A stretch of 64,000 nucleotides of DNA from Panopea generosa. Its lineage: Eukaryota > Mollusca > Bivalvia > Adapedonta > Hiatellidae. Shown here in pieces: positions 35,543 through 46,349 of the stretch. Numbering within the stretch: the stretch's first letter is position 1; each line of letters begins with the position of its first letter. The stretch lies in assembly GCA_029582155.1 (NCBI GenBank), contig CM055912.1, positions 1,612,001 to 1,676,000 of the forward strand, written 5' to 3'. The position numbers were made by a program, and so were the translations under genes. Under the pieces are notes generated by a model. That model saw only the letters and a program-made list of their open reading frames with translations, searched no databases and was not told where the DNA came from.

Positions 35543-36587
35543 ACAGTAACCTATGCGCCGACTTCTAGCATCCGACTTTTGAAGGCGCTGATTTTTAGAC
35601 AGTGCTACTTAAATTTGTCAACATCCGGTGAGTGGCAGCTGAAATAAAGGCGGTATCCAATATGTTTTATAATATTTGTTTGCATTTATAAAAACTAGTT
35701 CTATTTAATTTAATAATTTATTTGAATAAAATCTAGCATGTGTTTGTCAACAAAAAGTTCATAATTAGCTCTTTATTGCACTTTTAATGTTATATCTAAT
35801 CCTGAGACGTAACCTGCATACAGTAGCCAGTCAGTACGTTCCTTGACTGTGACTCCTGCTGCAATAGGCATCCATTCAAGTTGGGCATATAAATAAGATT
35901 ACATGTATTAATCTTTTAACACGATTTCAAAAAGTTATGTTTGTCTTATTTTTTAAAAAAAAAAATTTTTTTTTTGTATAAAATAGAATGTCAATATTTA
36001 GGCCGTAAATTCAGCTGTATTCATTGTTTACAATTGGCGTCCAAGATTGAGGTCAACACAGCCTTGCGTAAACATTTTCCTGACATAAACCATCTCAAGC
36101 CTGAACAAGCCGCCTGCTTAGGTGATTTAATGATATGGTTGGGTTTGGAAAAAGTTTTATTTATATGCTATATTCAATATTGAGGGAAGGTTCGTGTTTA
36201 GTTGTGTCTCCACTGAGCGCAATACAAAACGACCAGCTTGTAATCTTAAAAAAAGCAGACATACCAGCATGTCAGATAACCTTTGAAGGTATTGTGTAAA
36301 CGATAAAGTAATCAGTAGTTGAGCTATATAACGCATCAACACAATTACTCCTCACATTCACATTCATCTGAAAACGTAATATTAACTTGGCTTCAAACGA
36401 TTCATGATCACTTTATCCACTGGACTACCACTCCACTTTTTTTTTTAATTATTTTCTTTATAGTATTTTTAGTTGGTATATCATTATATGTTGTTTGTAT
36501 TAGTATAGTTTAACTTTATATGCTACGTGTCTCTTTCAAATATTATTAATTAAATAAAGTGACAGTGGTCAGTAATCCAAAATACTA
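35543..36587. other. Noncoding, nothing recognised
   Basis: AT-rich. The frames at 35941-36183 and 36157-36342 overlap on opposite strands and have no domain support. Confidence 0.35.
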
Positions 36588-37372
36588 CCGTATATCGTCG
36601 GCCATAAGTCGAATTTTTCAGACACCAAAATCACTCTCTGAATCCCTACTCGACTTATGGCCCCGTCCTAGTCCCGAGTGATGATTTTTTTTACCAACGG
36701 TCAGCTCCTACTGAAGTTTTGAACGTCGAATTTCAGTTTCAGCAACAGTCTATATGAACAATGACACCAAAGTGCAGAATTGAATTACACTCTTGTCAAT
36801 CAACTATGCATCTCGTAAACACAAAGGATGATTACGTCATACGTGGAAAGTTACTTTGTTCATGGAAAACTGATTGACAGTTGAAAAAAATGATCGGTTT
36901 CAATTAGACGCTTGATGTTTTAACTCTATGCAAGGGAAACCTTGATCTTGGTCAGCCGAACGATTGCATTGCCTACACGGGGTGTAAACATATATGCCGA
37001 AAATTGCCTTGGGATATTTGGGTCAGAAGTAACCGATTATTGCAATTTGCATTCCCACATATGTGGTGACACTTATCCACGGATTACAGAATATACCAAA
37101 TATTCAACAGAAGACTGCATTTGTTTGTCGGCTGCATATTTGCCGTTGATTCGATAACGGTACATGAACATATACATGCGTAAGGTCAGTTGTGAGTGCA
37201 GGCAATCGCTACTGTAGGAATTTTAATATTTAGGTGACCCAAATCTCACCCACTTCCTTTTCGAAAATTCTGGGTCGACTTAAGGAAGGGTCAATGCAAA
37301 AAACTGAGATCTGAAGGTCAAAAAGTCCCCTCGACTTATGGCCCGACTCGCCTTATGACCGACGATATACGG
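36588..37372. mobile_element. 785-bp TIR element, TA target site
   Basis: The left end 'CCGTATATCGTCGGCCATAA' and the complement of the right end 'CCGTATATCGTCGGTCATAA' are terminal inverted repeats, preceded and followed by TA. 'CTCGACTTATGGCCC' occurs in subterminal position near both ends (36648-36662 inverted relative to the TIR, and 37330-37343). No transposase is recognisable inside; the frame at 36942-37157 is probably chance. The TA site and lack of coding fit a nonautonomous Tc1/mariner-pogo type element. Confidence 0.75.
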
Positions 37373-37400
37373 TAACCCATACTTCTTTGCTTAACCATGT

Positions 37401-37442
37401 CGATATAAAAGCTAGCTTAACAGCGAGGCAGTTGTACTATGT
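37401..37442 (+). repeat. Solitary diverged half-unit of the 79-bp satellite
   Basis: 'GATATAAAAGCTAGCTTAAC', then 'AGCGAGGCAGTTGTACTATGTA', parallels the satellite's 'CTGTAAAAACTAGCTTAACA' and 'ATGAGGCTGTTGTTGGTGATCTATGTA'. It lies 28 bases beyond the 785-bp element and about 21 kb from the array. Confidence 0.5.
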
Positions 37443-37554
37443 ACATTCAATACATTAGTAAAACATGTTTCTACAGTTTAAAGACACAATATTAACACTA
37501 AACATAACCAAGAACTTTGGGTTTTGTCAGTTTTTTTAATACTTTATAATAGTC

Positions 37555-37902
37555 AGTGTTTTTTTTCACCATTTTGGGAAGACGACCCATACCCTTGGAA
37601 TTGGGAATTTTAGCGGCATTTTCATAAACATTGGGAAATTTTTTTGCATTAAATATATTTATATATTAATAAAAAGTGTACACTTGCTTATCAGGCCATT
37701 TAATTAAATAATGAATGTCATACTAAATTCAGAATGGGGAAAACTTTCTTTATTTTATCAAGGAAGTATGGCAAGTTTCAATTTACATTTTTGAAGCTTT
37801 CAATTGGGAATTTTTACCATTCAATTGGGAAAAAAAGATACTATTTGCCATTGGGAATATGACCCAATAACGGCTATAAAAATGGCCGAAAAAAAAACAC
37901 TG
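37555..37902. mobile_element. hAT-like MITE, 348 bp
   Basis: Starts 'CAGTGTTTTTTTTCACCATT' and ends, as complement, 'CAGTGTTTTTTTTTCGGCCA'. CAGTG-type ends with T runs are usual for hAT elements. 'TTGGGAA' words recur inside. A clear 8-bp target duplication is not visible ('ATAATAGT' left, 'GTAGTTTC' right), so the copy is old or the family call is wrong. Confidence 0.55.
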
Positions 37903-38737
37903 GTAGTTTCTAAAGTGGAACAGTACCCGGCAGTGTAATGATTGGAGACTCCCGAGTGTTGGTCCCTCACACTAGAGGTTGCTGGAGGTAGACTAGAGAG
38001 TGATTCATTTAAGCTCTGAACTTTCATTGCAATCAGTCAACTTTTACTGCAAGGGTTGTAAATATTAGTCATTTGTTAGTCCTGCCGTCATCACATCTTG
38101 ACTTAGCGGATGATAGGTTCCATACAGAAATGTTATGAAGTCATTAATCCATGGGATGTACTCCTTTTGAACAATTTTGCTTTTAAGGCTGCCTTTATAA
38201 CAATATATATGGCTACTAAAAGAATAAATTAAAGATAATTTTGAGAAAATTTGGTGGTATTATATTAATTATAAATTATTAATTAGCATTTGATTAGATG
38301 GGACTTTGGTAAGCATTATTTTTAAAAATATATCTTTAATTGTGTGTACAATTAGACATATCTGCTACGTTACTGTTTCGTCACATATCAACAAAAACGA
38401 AACTACGTTGATGAAAGAGATCGGCCAAGTTATGATATCGTGTCGCGTGTCTAATATTTATTGTACATCTGCGTAAACTATATCTTGGAATATAGAGATA
38501 TTTATCAATATCGTATAATGAATGTTCCCTTTGGGGCATTTGACTACAAAGAAAATTAAATGTAGGTTTGTTTTTAATTTCCTCATATTGATATTAAAAT
38601 TTGGAAAGCAACACAGTAAGTACTGTAACAGAGTTTTGCCTTTTTATCAAGTCACGTGTGTGGCATAGGTTATATTGTTTATAATGGAGAAGTAAGCATT
38701 TAATATTTTCTGCATCCAACATGTTTATAATAGTAAG
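37903..38737. other. Noncoding; possible tRNA-like fragment at its left end
   Basis: 'CCCGGCAGTGTAATGATTGG' to 'ACTAGAGGTTGCTGGAGG' (37926-37988) resembles a tRNA-like SINE head but is too short to place. The rest is AT-rich with no recognised feature. Confidence 0.35.
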
Positions 38738-39410
38738 AATTACCTTCCTTAGAGATTTGCGCACAAGACGTAAGAGCTTCGTTAATCGGCTTGGTATTAT
38801 TTTTTTTGTTGGAAATGCATTAACTTGTCGTATTTCTTTGTATACAAGAGAATTTTGAAACGTAGTTTTCATGAGTTCTTCTAAGTTTGGATGACATTGG
38901 GTATTGTTTGATGAAGCTATAACAGTTTAATATGTGTAGTATTGTTGTAGTTGTTGTTGTATGGTGTTTAGTGTCGCTTTCAACAATTTTTCAGTCATAT
39001 CGCGATGGTGTCTACTTGAGACAGTATTCTGAGCGCTGTCACACTGGAGTATCATGCCACAAACACATGGTATGATATCCCACCCAGTCACATTATACTG
39101 ACACCGGGCCGACCAAACCTAGAACTCTCCTCTAAATGCTGAGCGTCAAGCGCGGAAGCTTCTAGTACCATTTTTAAAATCTTTGGTATGACCCGGCCGC
39201 GGATTGAACCCACGACCTTCCGCATGCGAGGCGGACGCTCTACCACTAGACCACGCCGCGGTCTTATATCTGTAGTAATATATTGCAACAAATAGGTAAA
39301 ATTGCCAAAAAGAGGAGGTTTCATAAAACCATCGAAACTGAGAAGAAGAGAAGAAGCCATCTGGTCAACCTCATGTTTTTTATGCATCTTTAGACCAACA
39401 GATAACTAAA
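38738..39410 (+). mobile_element. 0.46-kb element F, diverged copy 4, split by a SINE
   Basis: The left half (38738-38945) aligns with the 23.06-kb copy ('GTCGTATTTCTTTGTATA', 'TTTGATGAAGCTATAACAGT'). The right half (39268-39410) continues with 'TATATTGCAACAAATAGG', 'CCATCGAAACTGAG', 'TGGTCAACCTCATGTTTTTT' and 'TAGACCAACAGATAACTA'. The SINE between them proves the element is older than that insertion. Confidence 0.6.
38951..39262 (-). mobile_element. SINE family B, well preserved, inside element F
   Basis: The minus strand head has an A box in 'GTGGTCTAGTGGTAGAGCG', an anticodon arm TCCGC-CTCGCAT-GCGGA and a B box in 'GTGGGTTCAATCC'. The loop centre CGC suggests an alanine tRNA ancestor. The body follows to 'TTGTTGTTGTATGGTG' and a TTG-rich tail. 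Flanks 'ATATGTGTAGTATTG' and 'ATATCTGTAGTAATA' look like a diverged target duplication. Confidence 0.85.
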
Positions 39411-39457
39411 TTAGTATAAATTTTACTATCGATCTCAAGGGAAGAACACATAATATC

Positions 39458-39690
39458 AATGTCTATATTAAACTCTTTTTTTTTCACAAATTTTCGGCTT
39501 ACGCCTTTTTTAGGAAAATAGAAATGTAGCAGTCTTTTTTAAAAACTATGTCACATCCATTTTGTAAAGTTAATAAATAACTAATTATTTATTGATTTAT
39601 TTAGCTAAACTTTACAAAATTGATGTGTCAACTTTCCTAAAGAAGACGTAAGCTGAAAATTTGGGAAAAAATGAGTTTAATATAAACATT
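39458..39690. mobile_element. 233-bp fold-back element (long palindrome)
   Basis: 'AATGTCTATATTAAACTC', 'ACAAATTTTCGGCTTACGCC' and 'TGTCACATCCATTTTGTAAA' on the left are answered in inverted order on the right by 'TTTACAAAATTGATGTGTCA', 'GACGTAAGCTGAAAATTTGG' and 'GAGTTTAATATAAACATT'. Arms are about 90-100 bases with mismatches around an AT-rich centre. It would form a hairpin and may be a foldback MITE. Confidence 0.8.
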
Positions 39691-40436
39691 ATTAAATTAG
39701 TATAATCGGCGACTTTGAACTCAAATGTGCGACTTTTTCCTTCGGTTTCAGAAAGTTGTTACTATTTACAGAACAACTATCACACAAAGCTTCAAACCTA
39801 GACAAATTTGCCTATGTAAAATATAACAATAATCTTTCGGCGGTACAAGGACGTCTCACATTTTCCGTTGCCCAAGTTCTGACATATGTTTCTATTTTGC
39901 TCATGATAATGGACAGCCGAAATTAAATTCTCAAAGGAGGTTGTGCTGTTTTCTGATACAGTTTCACAAGCTTTTATTGATTTAGCAACCTTCTGTCAAC
40001 AAATGTATCCATCGTGCATTTATTTTCCTAACTATTAGATGCATTTAAAAACTTAGATAACTCAATTTCTTGTTTATTTCTATGTTTATTTGTGTTTTTT
40101 TACGTTACAGGACGACTAGGGCTGGTATCAAATTGCAACTGATGTTACCCGAGTTACAATATGGCCACCAACAACAAATATTACTATACGCCATTTAACC
40201 TTCTCCGTTAATGACACACATCTCTTGGTTAATGTATGTCAAAGTCAATCCAGGTTATGACGTTCCTCTACTAATTTCAAGCACATTTTCACTTGTTAGC
40301 TAGTCATTTTGAACTCAGTGTTATGAATATGCCACATTGTACCATTTTACTTGTGACACGCGTCAGCGATCAATATAGCGATCGATACGTAGTTGTTTCA
40401 TTAATATATTCTCACATGTGTTACAGTTACACGAAC
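39691..40436. other. Upstream region of the O-methyltransferase gene
   Basis: Unique AT-rich sequence before the presumed start exon. I see no clear TATA box at a supportable position. The frame is open upstream from 40293, so a longer first exon cannot be excluded. Confidence 0.35.
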
Positions 40437-40556
40437 ATGGCTTGGGTGAAGGATCCAGCGCTTGGAGAAATGCGAAATCTCCAGAAACTTTTGATAGGTA
40501 AATCAAATGATGATCCAATTAAACAGGGAATTGACAGAGCTATTCAATTGTTTAAG
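40437..40556 (+). pseudogene. O-methyltransferase gene, exon 1 (start exon)
   Basis: ATG at 40437 gives exactly 40 codons: MAWVKDPALGEMRNLQKLL, then KSNDDPIKQGIDRAIQLFK, ending at a GTAAGG donor in phase 0. The region corresponds to the N-terminal helices that precede the SAM-binding fold in caffeoyl-CoA-type O-methyltransferases. The next exon joins in frame at 41212. This exon itself is intact; the gene is called a pseudogene because of stops in exons 2 and 3. Confidence 0.65.
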
Positions 40557-41211
40557 GTAAGGACATTCGGTGTAATATAAAATATACTACCGTGTGAACT
40601 TTTGTATTTTCTGTCTTTTTCACGTTCAAAGTTAACAGCAGTTTCTTACCAAAAATCGGTGTCGAGATTTGCTTGTAAATAACTGTAATCAATGCATACT
40701 ACAATGTGTTTTCTAAAACATCGGTCAATAGTTAATCTTAAAAGTATATAAATTCAGTAAAAAAAATATTCATATTGCTTTAACTCTATATATTTATTAT
40801 TACAATTGCGACAAGAAATGAAAACTATTTTTGAAAATGTTACAAACCAGATTTAGATTGATTGAAATAAGAATACTGTTACTCTCATTATATCTTGGGT
40901 CATACTGGCATATGACTCTTCTCTTTCTCAAGTTTTTGTTTTTTTACGTATAGTCAAGAAATGTTTAAATAACAGATTTTAACCTAAGAGCATGATGACC
41001 GATCATATTTCATATCATTTTATAAAACTATTATTTTTACAATTATCTGCTGAACGAACGAACGAAAATGTGATATGTATAAAAAAAAATAAATATTAAG
41101 AAATTGTATTGCTCTCCTTGGTTATTCTTTATTATATGTCAAAATATTGCATTATGACTGGAACAAAATCACCCATTACCCCAGTTCCTTTTATTTTATT
41201 AAATCTTCAAG

Positions 41212-41368
41212 GACAGGGATGACTACTGTGAGTATATGTCATCCGAACCCAGTCAAACACTAAAATCTCTGGCGAAGTCAACACTTGATCATCCATTCGA
41301 AGAAGCATAACGTGCAGGGGAAACAAAATGGAAATTAAAACCCACAATGATGACAGGCTTTTTAGAAG
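41212..41368 (+). pseudogene. O-methyltransferase gene, exon 2, with one TAA
   Basis: It follows 'AAATCTTCAAG' (acceptor) and ends at a GTACAT donor after 157 bases (phase 1). It reads DRDDYCEYMSSEPSQTLKSL, then STLDHPFEEA, TAA, RAGETKWKLKPTMMTGFLE. The S-x-x-P-S-x-x-L-K-x-L with T-x-x-H-P and the later P-x-M segment are typical of this methyltransferase family just ahead of motif I. The TAA takes a position that is probably an aromatic residue in relatives (one-base change from TAT or TAC); that last point is inference. Confidence 0.7.
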
Positions 41369-41491
41369 GTACATACAGTTTGATTTGAATATGAACATGT
41401 TAGAACAGTTTCTTCTCAAATACCGGACCGTCAAATTCTTTCACATTTGTTTTCACGTGGGAATCCTATAATTGGAAAATGGTTGATATTT

Positions 41492-44032
41492 TTTTTTTTT
41501 AATTTCAGTCACCAAAACTATGGTGAGCCATTTAATCACCCCGTAATAGGTCTGTGGGGGTCGGGGTTGGCCATCCCCCAACAAACCGTACAAATAATTT
41601 ACATGCATGTTTTTATATATATTTTGTAAGTTTGTATAACATGAAGCATATAAAAACCACAAAAAAAAAAAAAAAAAAAAAAATATTAAACAAGCTATAT
41701 AAATGGGGAGTTTTTCTATGTCATTACAATTATATAGAGGATCTCCACCAAAAAGATTGATTTTAACATTATTTTTAACATGATATAGTTCTAAATTAAT
41801 CAAAGACAAAAGTAGTAAGAAGAATAAGATATAATTATATTAAGAATAAATGATCAAGACAAACAAAAATTATTACAGAGATCTTTTCAATTCATACATT
41901 TGACTTTTCACCATGTAAAAGTAACGACATTTTTTTCCCGAAAACCCAGCCTATAATATCACAAATAAAAGAATTATTATACCAAGTTTTATTTCTACCA
42001 GGTATTCCAAACGGTTTAACAATACAAATTATATAATAAAAAATTACAGTACAAAAAATAGCAATAAAAAAAAAGGCAAAATGTTTCTTTTGGAGATGTG
42101 ACTTTGCTTTTTCATGTGAGAGCAAAAAAAAGGAAAAGAGAAACAACAGGAAACACATTTGGCAGTTTGCTTAAACATATTTCATTTAAATAATGATTGG
42201 TCTAGGCAACAGTTATGAGTAACAGTTGACCCTGTTAATTTTTTTTTTTTAAAAAAAACAAAACAAATCAAGCAAAAGGAATTCAATTAAGTAACAATAT
42301 TACTACAATAAAGATTCATATGCATTCCAGTATTTTTCAAATTTTACTAATGTATCTTTTTTTTTTGCATTTAATTTTTTAATTTGGTATAAATATTTTA
42401 TTTATGGTTTGTAATTGTTGAAAACTGGTTGTCTTCCATCTAACTTGCACTTATAAATGTAATATTTTGCATGTAGTATTTATTTATTTAGAACACTGTC
42501 ATATTTAATTGACCCAAAGATAATATCTTTCACAGACCATTTTGGTTGAACGTTTATATTTTTGTCAGTGCATAGAGTTTCAAAATTAGCCCAAAATGTT
42601 TTTGTATATTTACACTCCCAAAAAAGATGCGTAATATTTTCTATATGCTGTTTACAAAAAGTGCAAGAACTACCGTCTTTTATCTTCATTTTTGTCAATA
42701 AATAATTTGTAGCAGTAATTCTGTGATTTATTTTGACCTGAAACCATTGTAGCTTGGTGTCTTTAGTGCAACTAAATGGTATTTTAAATAATTTATTCCA
42801 TTCCTTATCTATATCTAGTCCGTATTGATTCCATTTAGAAATGATGTTGGTAATATACTGGACCTATTAAGTACATCATAGATAAGTCGACAACCTTTCT
42901 TTGTACTTGTTATAACAGAAACTATAAGTGGGCTGACAGGATTTTCTAGTTTTATTGCTAGGTGAGTAAACTTAAGAGTTTGAAGGTAAGTATGTACTGC
43001 GGCAATCATGCCTTCATATTCTATAAAATTTGAATTAACAGAAAAAATTTCTTTAAATGATCTAAAGGACAGAAGATTACCGTTTTCATTTATCAGATCA
43101 TTGATCATTATTATGCCTTTATCATACCATCTTTTGTAAAAAAAACACTTGACCTTCCTATCTTAAGGTTATTGTTGTACCATAAAGGTTGAGTAAAAAA
43201 TTGTTTCCATGACAAATTGTTTCCATGACAATGGTTTTGTAACAGATATTAATAAATTAAGACTTTCATAAACATCTTTCCAGAACAGATTGCCTATTTT
43301 ATGTAAATTATTGTTCATAAAATCATTACCAAAAATTAACATCTTTGTGGTAAAGGGATACATTTGTTCATGGATTTTTATACATTTTTTTCCATCAAAT
43401 AAAAGTCGTCTTATCCAAGTTAGTTTCAAAGAACATATGAACTGTTTAATATTAATCATTCTAAGTCCCCCATATTCATAGCTTTGAGTAACAACATTTC
43501 TTTTTATTTTGTCTGGGTAATTGTTCCATAGAAAACTAAAACACATATTTTGTAACAGTTTAACTTGATCTTCAGGCGGATTTGGTAATGAAGAAAATAG
43601 ATCATTAAGTTTCGGTAAAGCTAAACCTTTTAAAACCGTTATCTTTCCAAAAGGAGTGAGTATTCTTTTGGACCATGAATGTAACAATAATTTAATTTCA
43701 TTAATTTTTTTTTCATAATTTAATTTGATCATACTGTCTAAATTAGTAGACATAGTAATTCCAAGGACTATAAAATCTCCCTGATCCCAATTTAGTTCTA
43801 CTTCCGTACATAATTTAACATCTGAACCTGTCTTTTTCCCAAACCATATAATTCTAGATTTTTCAACATTAACCTTAAGACCTGAGATTTCAGCATAAAA
43901 TTTTAAAACTTTAAGAGCATGTTTAAGTGACTGTTCTGTACCATCTAATATAAGTGAGGTGTCATCCGCATATTGTGAAATAATGTATTCAGTGTCGCCT
44001 ACTTGAACTCCTTTTATGTTTTTATTTGTCCT
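41492..44032 (-). mobile_element. 5'-truncated LINE insertion with 17-bp TSD and poly(A) tail
   Basis: 'GAAAATGGTTGATATTT' occurs at 41475-41491 and again at 44033-44049, flanking the insert. On the minus strand the insert ends in an A run (the T run 41489-41500 on the plus strand), preceded by a 3' untranslated region of about 1 kb containing 'CCCCCAACAAACCGTAC' (plus strand) and an inner A run at 41660-41682. The 5' end is cut inside the reverse transcriptase, as expected from incomplete target-primed reverse transcription. It lies in intron 2 of the methyltransferase gene, in antisense. Confidence 0.9.
42480..44031 (-). pseudogene. LINE reverse transcriptase, C-terminal half
   Basis: Open from the truncation point: NIKGVQVGDTEYIISQYADD gives the catalytic YADD motif, followed by LILDGTEQSLKHAL and GLKVNVEKSRIIWFG. 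The same frame continues to 43169 with WSKRILTPFGKITVLKGLAL, LPNPPEDQVKLLQN, FLWNNYPDKIKR and YGGLRMINIKQFICSLKLTW, the usual thumb and connection region of non-LTR elements. Two further segments (43108-42815 and 42698-42480) are out of frame or behind stops. The last has SSCTFCKQHIENITHLFWEC, a C-x2-C-H-C knuckle common at the end of such ORF2 proteins. The clade (L1/Tx1-like) is tentative. It is dead: 5'-truncated and frameshifted. Confidence 0.88.
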
Positions 44033-44266
44033 GAAAATGGTTGATATTTGTTGAATTAATTAGCCGTAGACTATGTTGCACTTCCAAGTGAATGCAGTTG
44101 GAAGTAGGTTCAATAACATGTGAACCTTTCAAGTGCTAGAAACTTTTTAAGTATTTATCGTGTGGTTTTGTTTGTTTTATTTATATTTATTTCTTTGTTG
44201 AGCTACGGTTATTAATAAACATTATGTAATTCATATGTATAATTTCATGCTCTTCATGAATTTCAG

Positions 44267-44455
44267 GAAATTTCCTTCAAAGCCTTGTCAGCATGAGCAA
44301 AGCAAATCGAGTGTTGGAAATTGGAATGTTCACCGGATACGCTGCTTTGGCATGCGCATAAGTTGTTCCGGAAAATGGTACTGTAGTGACATGTGAATTT
44401 GACCCGTATTTAGAGAAAGTAGCGAGAATGTACTTTGATTCAACTCCGCATCTCT
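44267..44455 (+). pseudogene. O-methyltransferase gene, exon 3, SAM-binding core, with one TAA
   Basis: After the acceptor 'GAATTTCAG' the split glycine codon from exon 2 is completed and the frame reads GNFLQSLVSMSKANRVLEIG, MFTGYAALACA, TAA, VVPENGTVVTCEFDPYLEKV. VLEIGMFTGYAALA is motif I of class I SAM-dependent methyltransferases, and VVTCEFDP carries the acidic residue that contacts the SAM ribose. The stop sits where relatives usually have glutamate (GAA to TAA). The right border is uncertain: a GTATAT at 44456 could be the donor. No later exons, such as the metal-binding and C-terminal strands, were recognised within the window. Confidence 0.75.
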
Positions 44456-44459
44456 GTAT

Positions 44460-44860
44460 ATGGGTCTCTGATATAGGATATATATTACTTTTCGAAGAAT
44501 TTAATAAGCGATATATTACAATTAATTGCACTACTGCCCAAACCATGCTGATGATATACATTTTAGCCAACAATTGCTCTATGTTGGGCAAGTTGATTGG
44601 GCGTTATTGGGATTTAAAAAAAATGCTGACCTACCAAACGGATTTTTTAAAGAGGGTCGGGTTTTGATAAACAATGTGTTCTTATTTATTATTCTGGTCG
44701 AGTAGTGTTGTAAAGTATCAAGTTCGATGCCGTAGTCACTTTTCGGCAGAATATTGAATTATTCTCTGACTGTCGGAACAATTTATTTGTAATAGCAAAG
44801 GTGACTTTTTCAGAAAAAAAAAGGTTTAAAATTGGGACATAATATCAACTTATTTATTTT
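44460..44860. other. Noncoding downstream of exon 3
   Basis: The frame at 44386-44667 runs from exon 3 into intron-like sequence. Nothing else is recognised. Confidence 0.35.
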
Positions 44861-45010
44861 ACCTTGATTGAAATACGAAGAATTCTTGCGTAGATCCAGT
44901 ACTAAGCTTATTCGGACAAAGTGTCTTGCTTAAGGACACAATAGACCCAACTCTGTACGGAAGTCCCCATAATGGTCAGATTGGTAACTCGCATAACAAC
45001 AAACACGACA
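44861..45010 (-). mobile_element. SINE family D, partial
   Basis: 'TTGATTGAAATACGAAG', 'ATCCAGTACTAAGCTTAT' and 'GTGTCTTGCTTAAGGACACA' match the 19.86- and 63.29-kb copies; the tRNA-like end is poorly kept. Confidence 0.55.
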
Positions 45011-45364
45011 GTACAAGAATAAACAACATGTACATGTCGTTTCAAAGACAATTTTGATCCATCATTAAAATTGTGTTTTCAATAAGCTTACGACTAGGTT
45101 GCATGTTTGTGTGTAGTCTTCGCTTTTGTTTTACAGAAGCTAATGTTAAATGCCTGTTTAACACCTTCGTGACAAGTGGAATTCAGTAAGAAAACTAGCG
45201 ATTTCAACTATATACACAGTGTGTGATCTTGTCGACCTATTTACTGGCTCATATTAAGTGACCTTTATGGTGCCGCGAACCATAGTCATAGCCAAGTGTT
45301 TTCGCATTATGTATGTAGGTAGTTTTTTGTAAGTTGCTTTTGTTGTAAATGGACATAATTCTTG

Positions 45365-45420
45365 ACCCCCCCCCCCACCACCACCACCACCAAAAAAAAA
45401 CCCACAACAACAACAAACAA
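45365..45420. repeat. C-rich and CAC/ACA microsatellite
   Basis: A run of about 13 C is followed by (ACC)n, an A run and (ACA)n. The minus strand is G-rich, which explains a glycine-rich chance frame at 45254-45499. Confidence 0.85.
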
Positions 45421-46349
45421 ATAATTCTTTCAAGTTAAGATAGCTAATAGCTGAGTGAGTAGATAGGAGCACAGCAGACAGTGACTTGGTTTTACACACG
45501 TACGTCTCTGTGGCACATTCGTATTTATATGTACGATCTTATGTAGTAATTGTTTGATATCGCACCCAAGATATTCGAACTGCTACTATTTGAATAGTAT
45601 TTGAGGTACTTATTTAATTTTCTTTTTGTAGAAATAATATCAAAATGTAAAAACATTACCCAACACAAAAAGAGAAATACATGTATCACAGACGGGTCCT
45701 TGCGTGTATCCTTATTTAAGTAATAACCCTTTTCTAAATTTACAGTCAATAAAACTAGGAATAAGTAAAGTTTTCTGGGGTAATTAAAGTTATGTTTCTT
45801 ATAGAAATTATAATTATAAAATAACATTAAAAGTGTAAAAGCACCCACTCCTCAAATTACTATTTTAAAAGATGTAATACATTCTCAGCACGCGTTTATT
45901 CGTATTTCAGCTATATTTCATGCCTATAAAAATATGAGGAAGTTATCTGGGGTAATTATATACTATGTCCGTATTGTTGTTTTTTTCTATTTAAAAAGGT
46001 CAAATGTTAAAACATTTTTTTAGGCTGATCACCTTAACCCTAATCCATTATCATGTATGTCAAATACCAAATTCCCAAGGACTTATATCAGTGACCTATC
46101 TATTAAGTATTATTAAGTCACTGCTTAGGCTATAAAGACTGCTAATTGCTTATAAAAATACACGGTAACTTATTTTATTTTTTATATTCATAAACGTTTC
46201 ATAATATTTAAATAGTAACAACAAAGAATGATTACTATGCACCAACTTTCAAGAAAAACTTCTGTGTGTATTTCGCTTCAACCGTGTGTACATCAAATCT
46301 TCTCCGTTGTTCACGGTGGACAATTATTCAGTCACGTAACAGGGGCGTG
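45421..46349. other. Noncoding, nothing recognised
   Basis: AT-rich; the frame at 45525-45848 has no domain support. Confidence 0.35.

Noticed and set aside
39190..39262. Genuine tRNA-Ala gene on the minus strand
   Set aside because: The tRNA-like part continues directly into the conserved SINE body found in at least five other copies, and acceptor-stem pairing is incomplete.
39088..39387. A 99-codon minus-strand gene
   Set aside because: The frame fuses element F sequence with the head of a family-B SINE inserted in it; it is a product of the nested insertion.
45254..45499. Glycine-rich protein on the minus strand
   Set aside because: The glycine run is the complement of the C/ACC microsatellite at 45365-45420.
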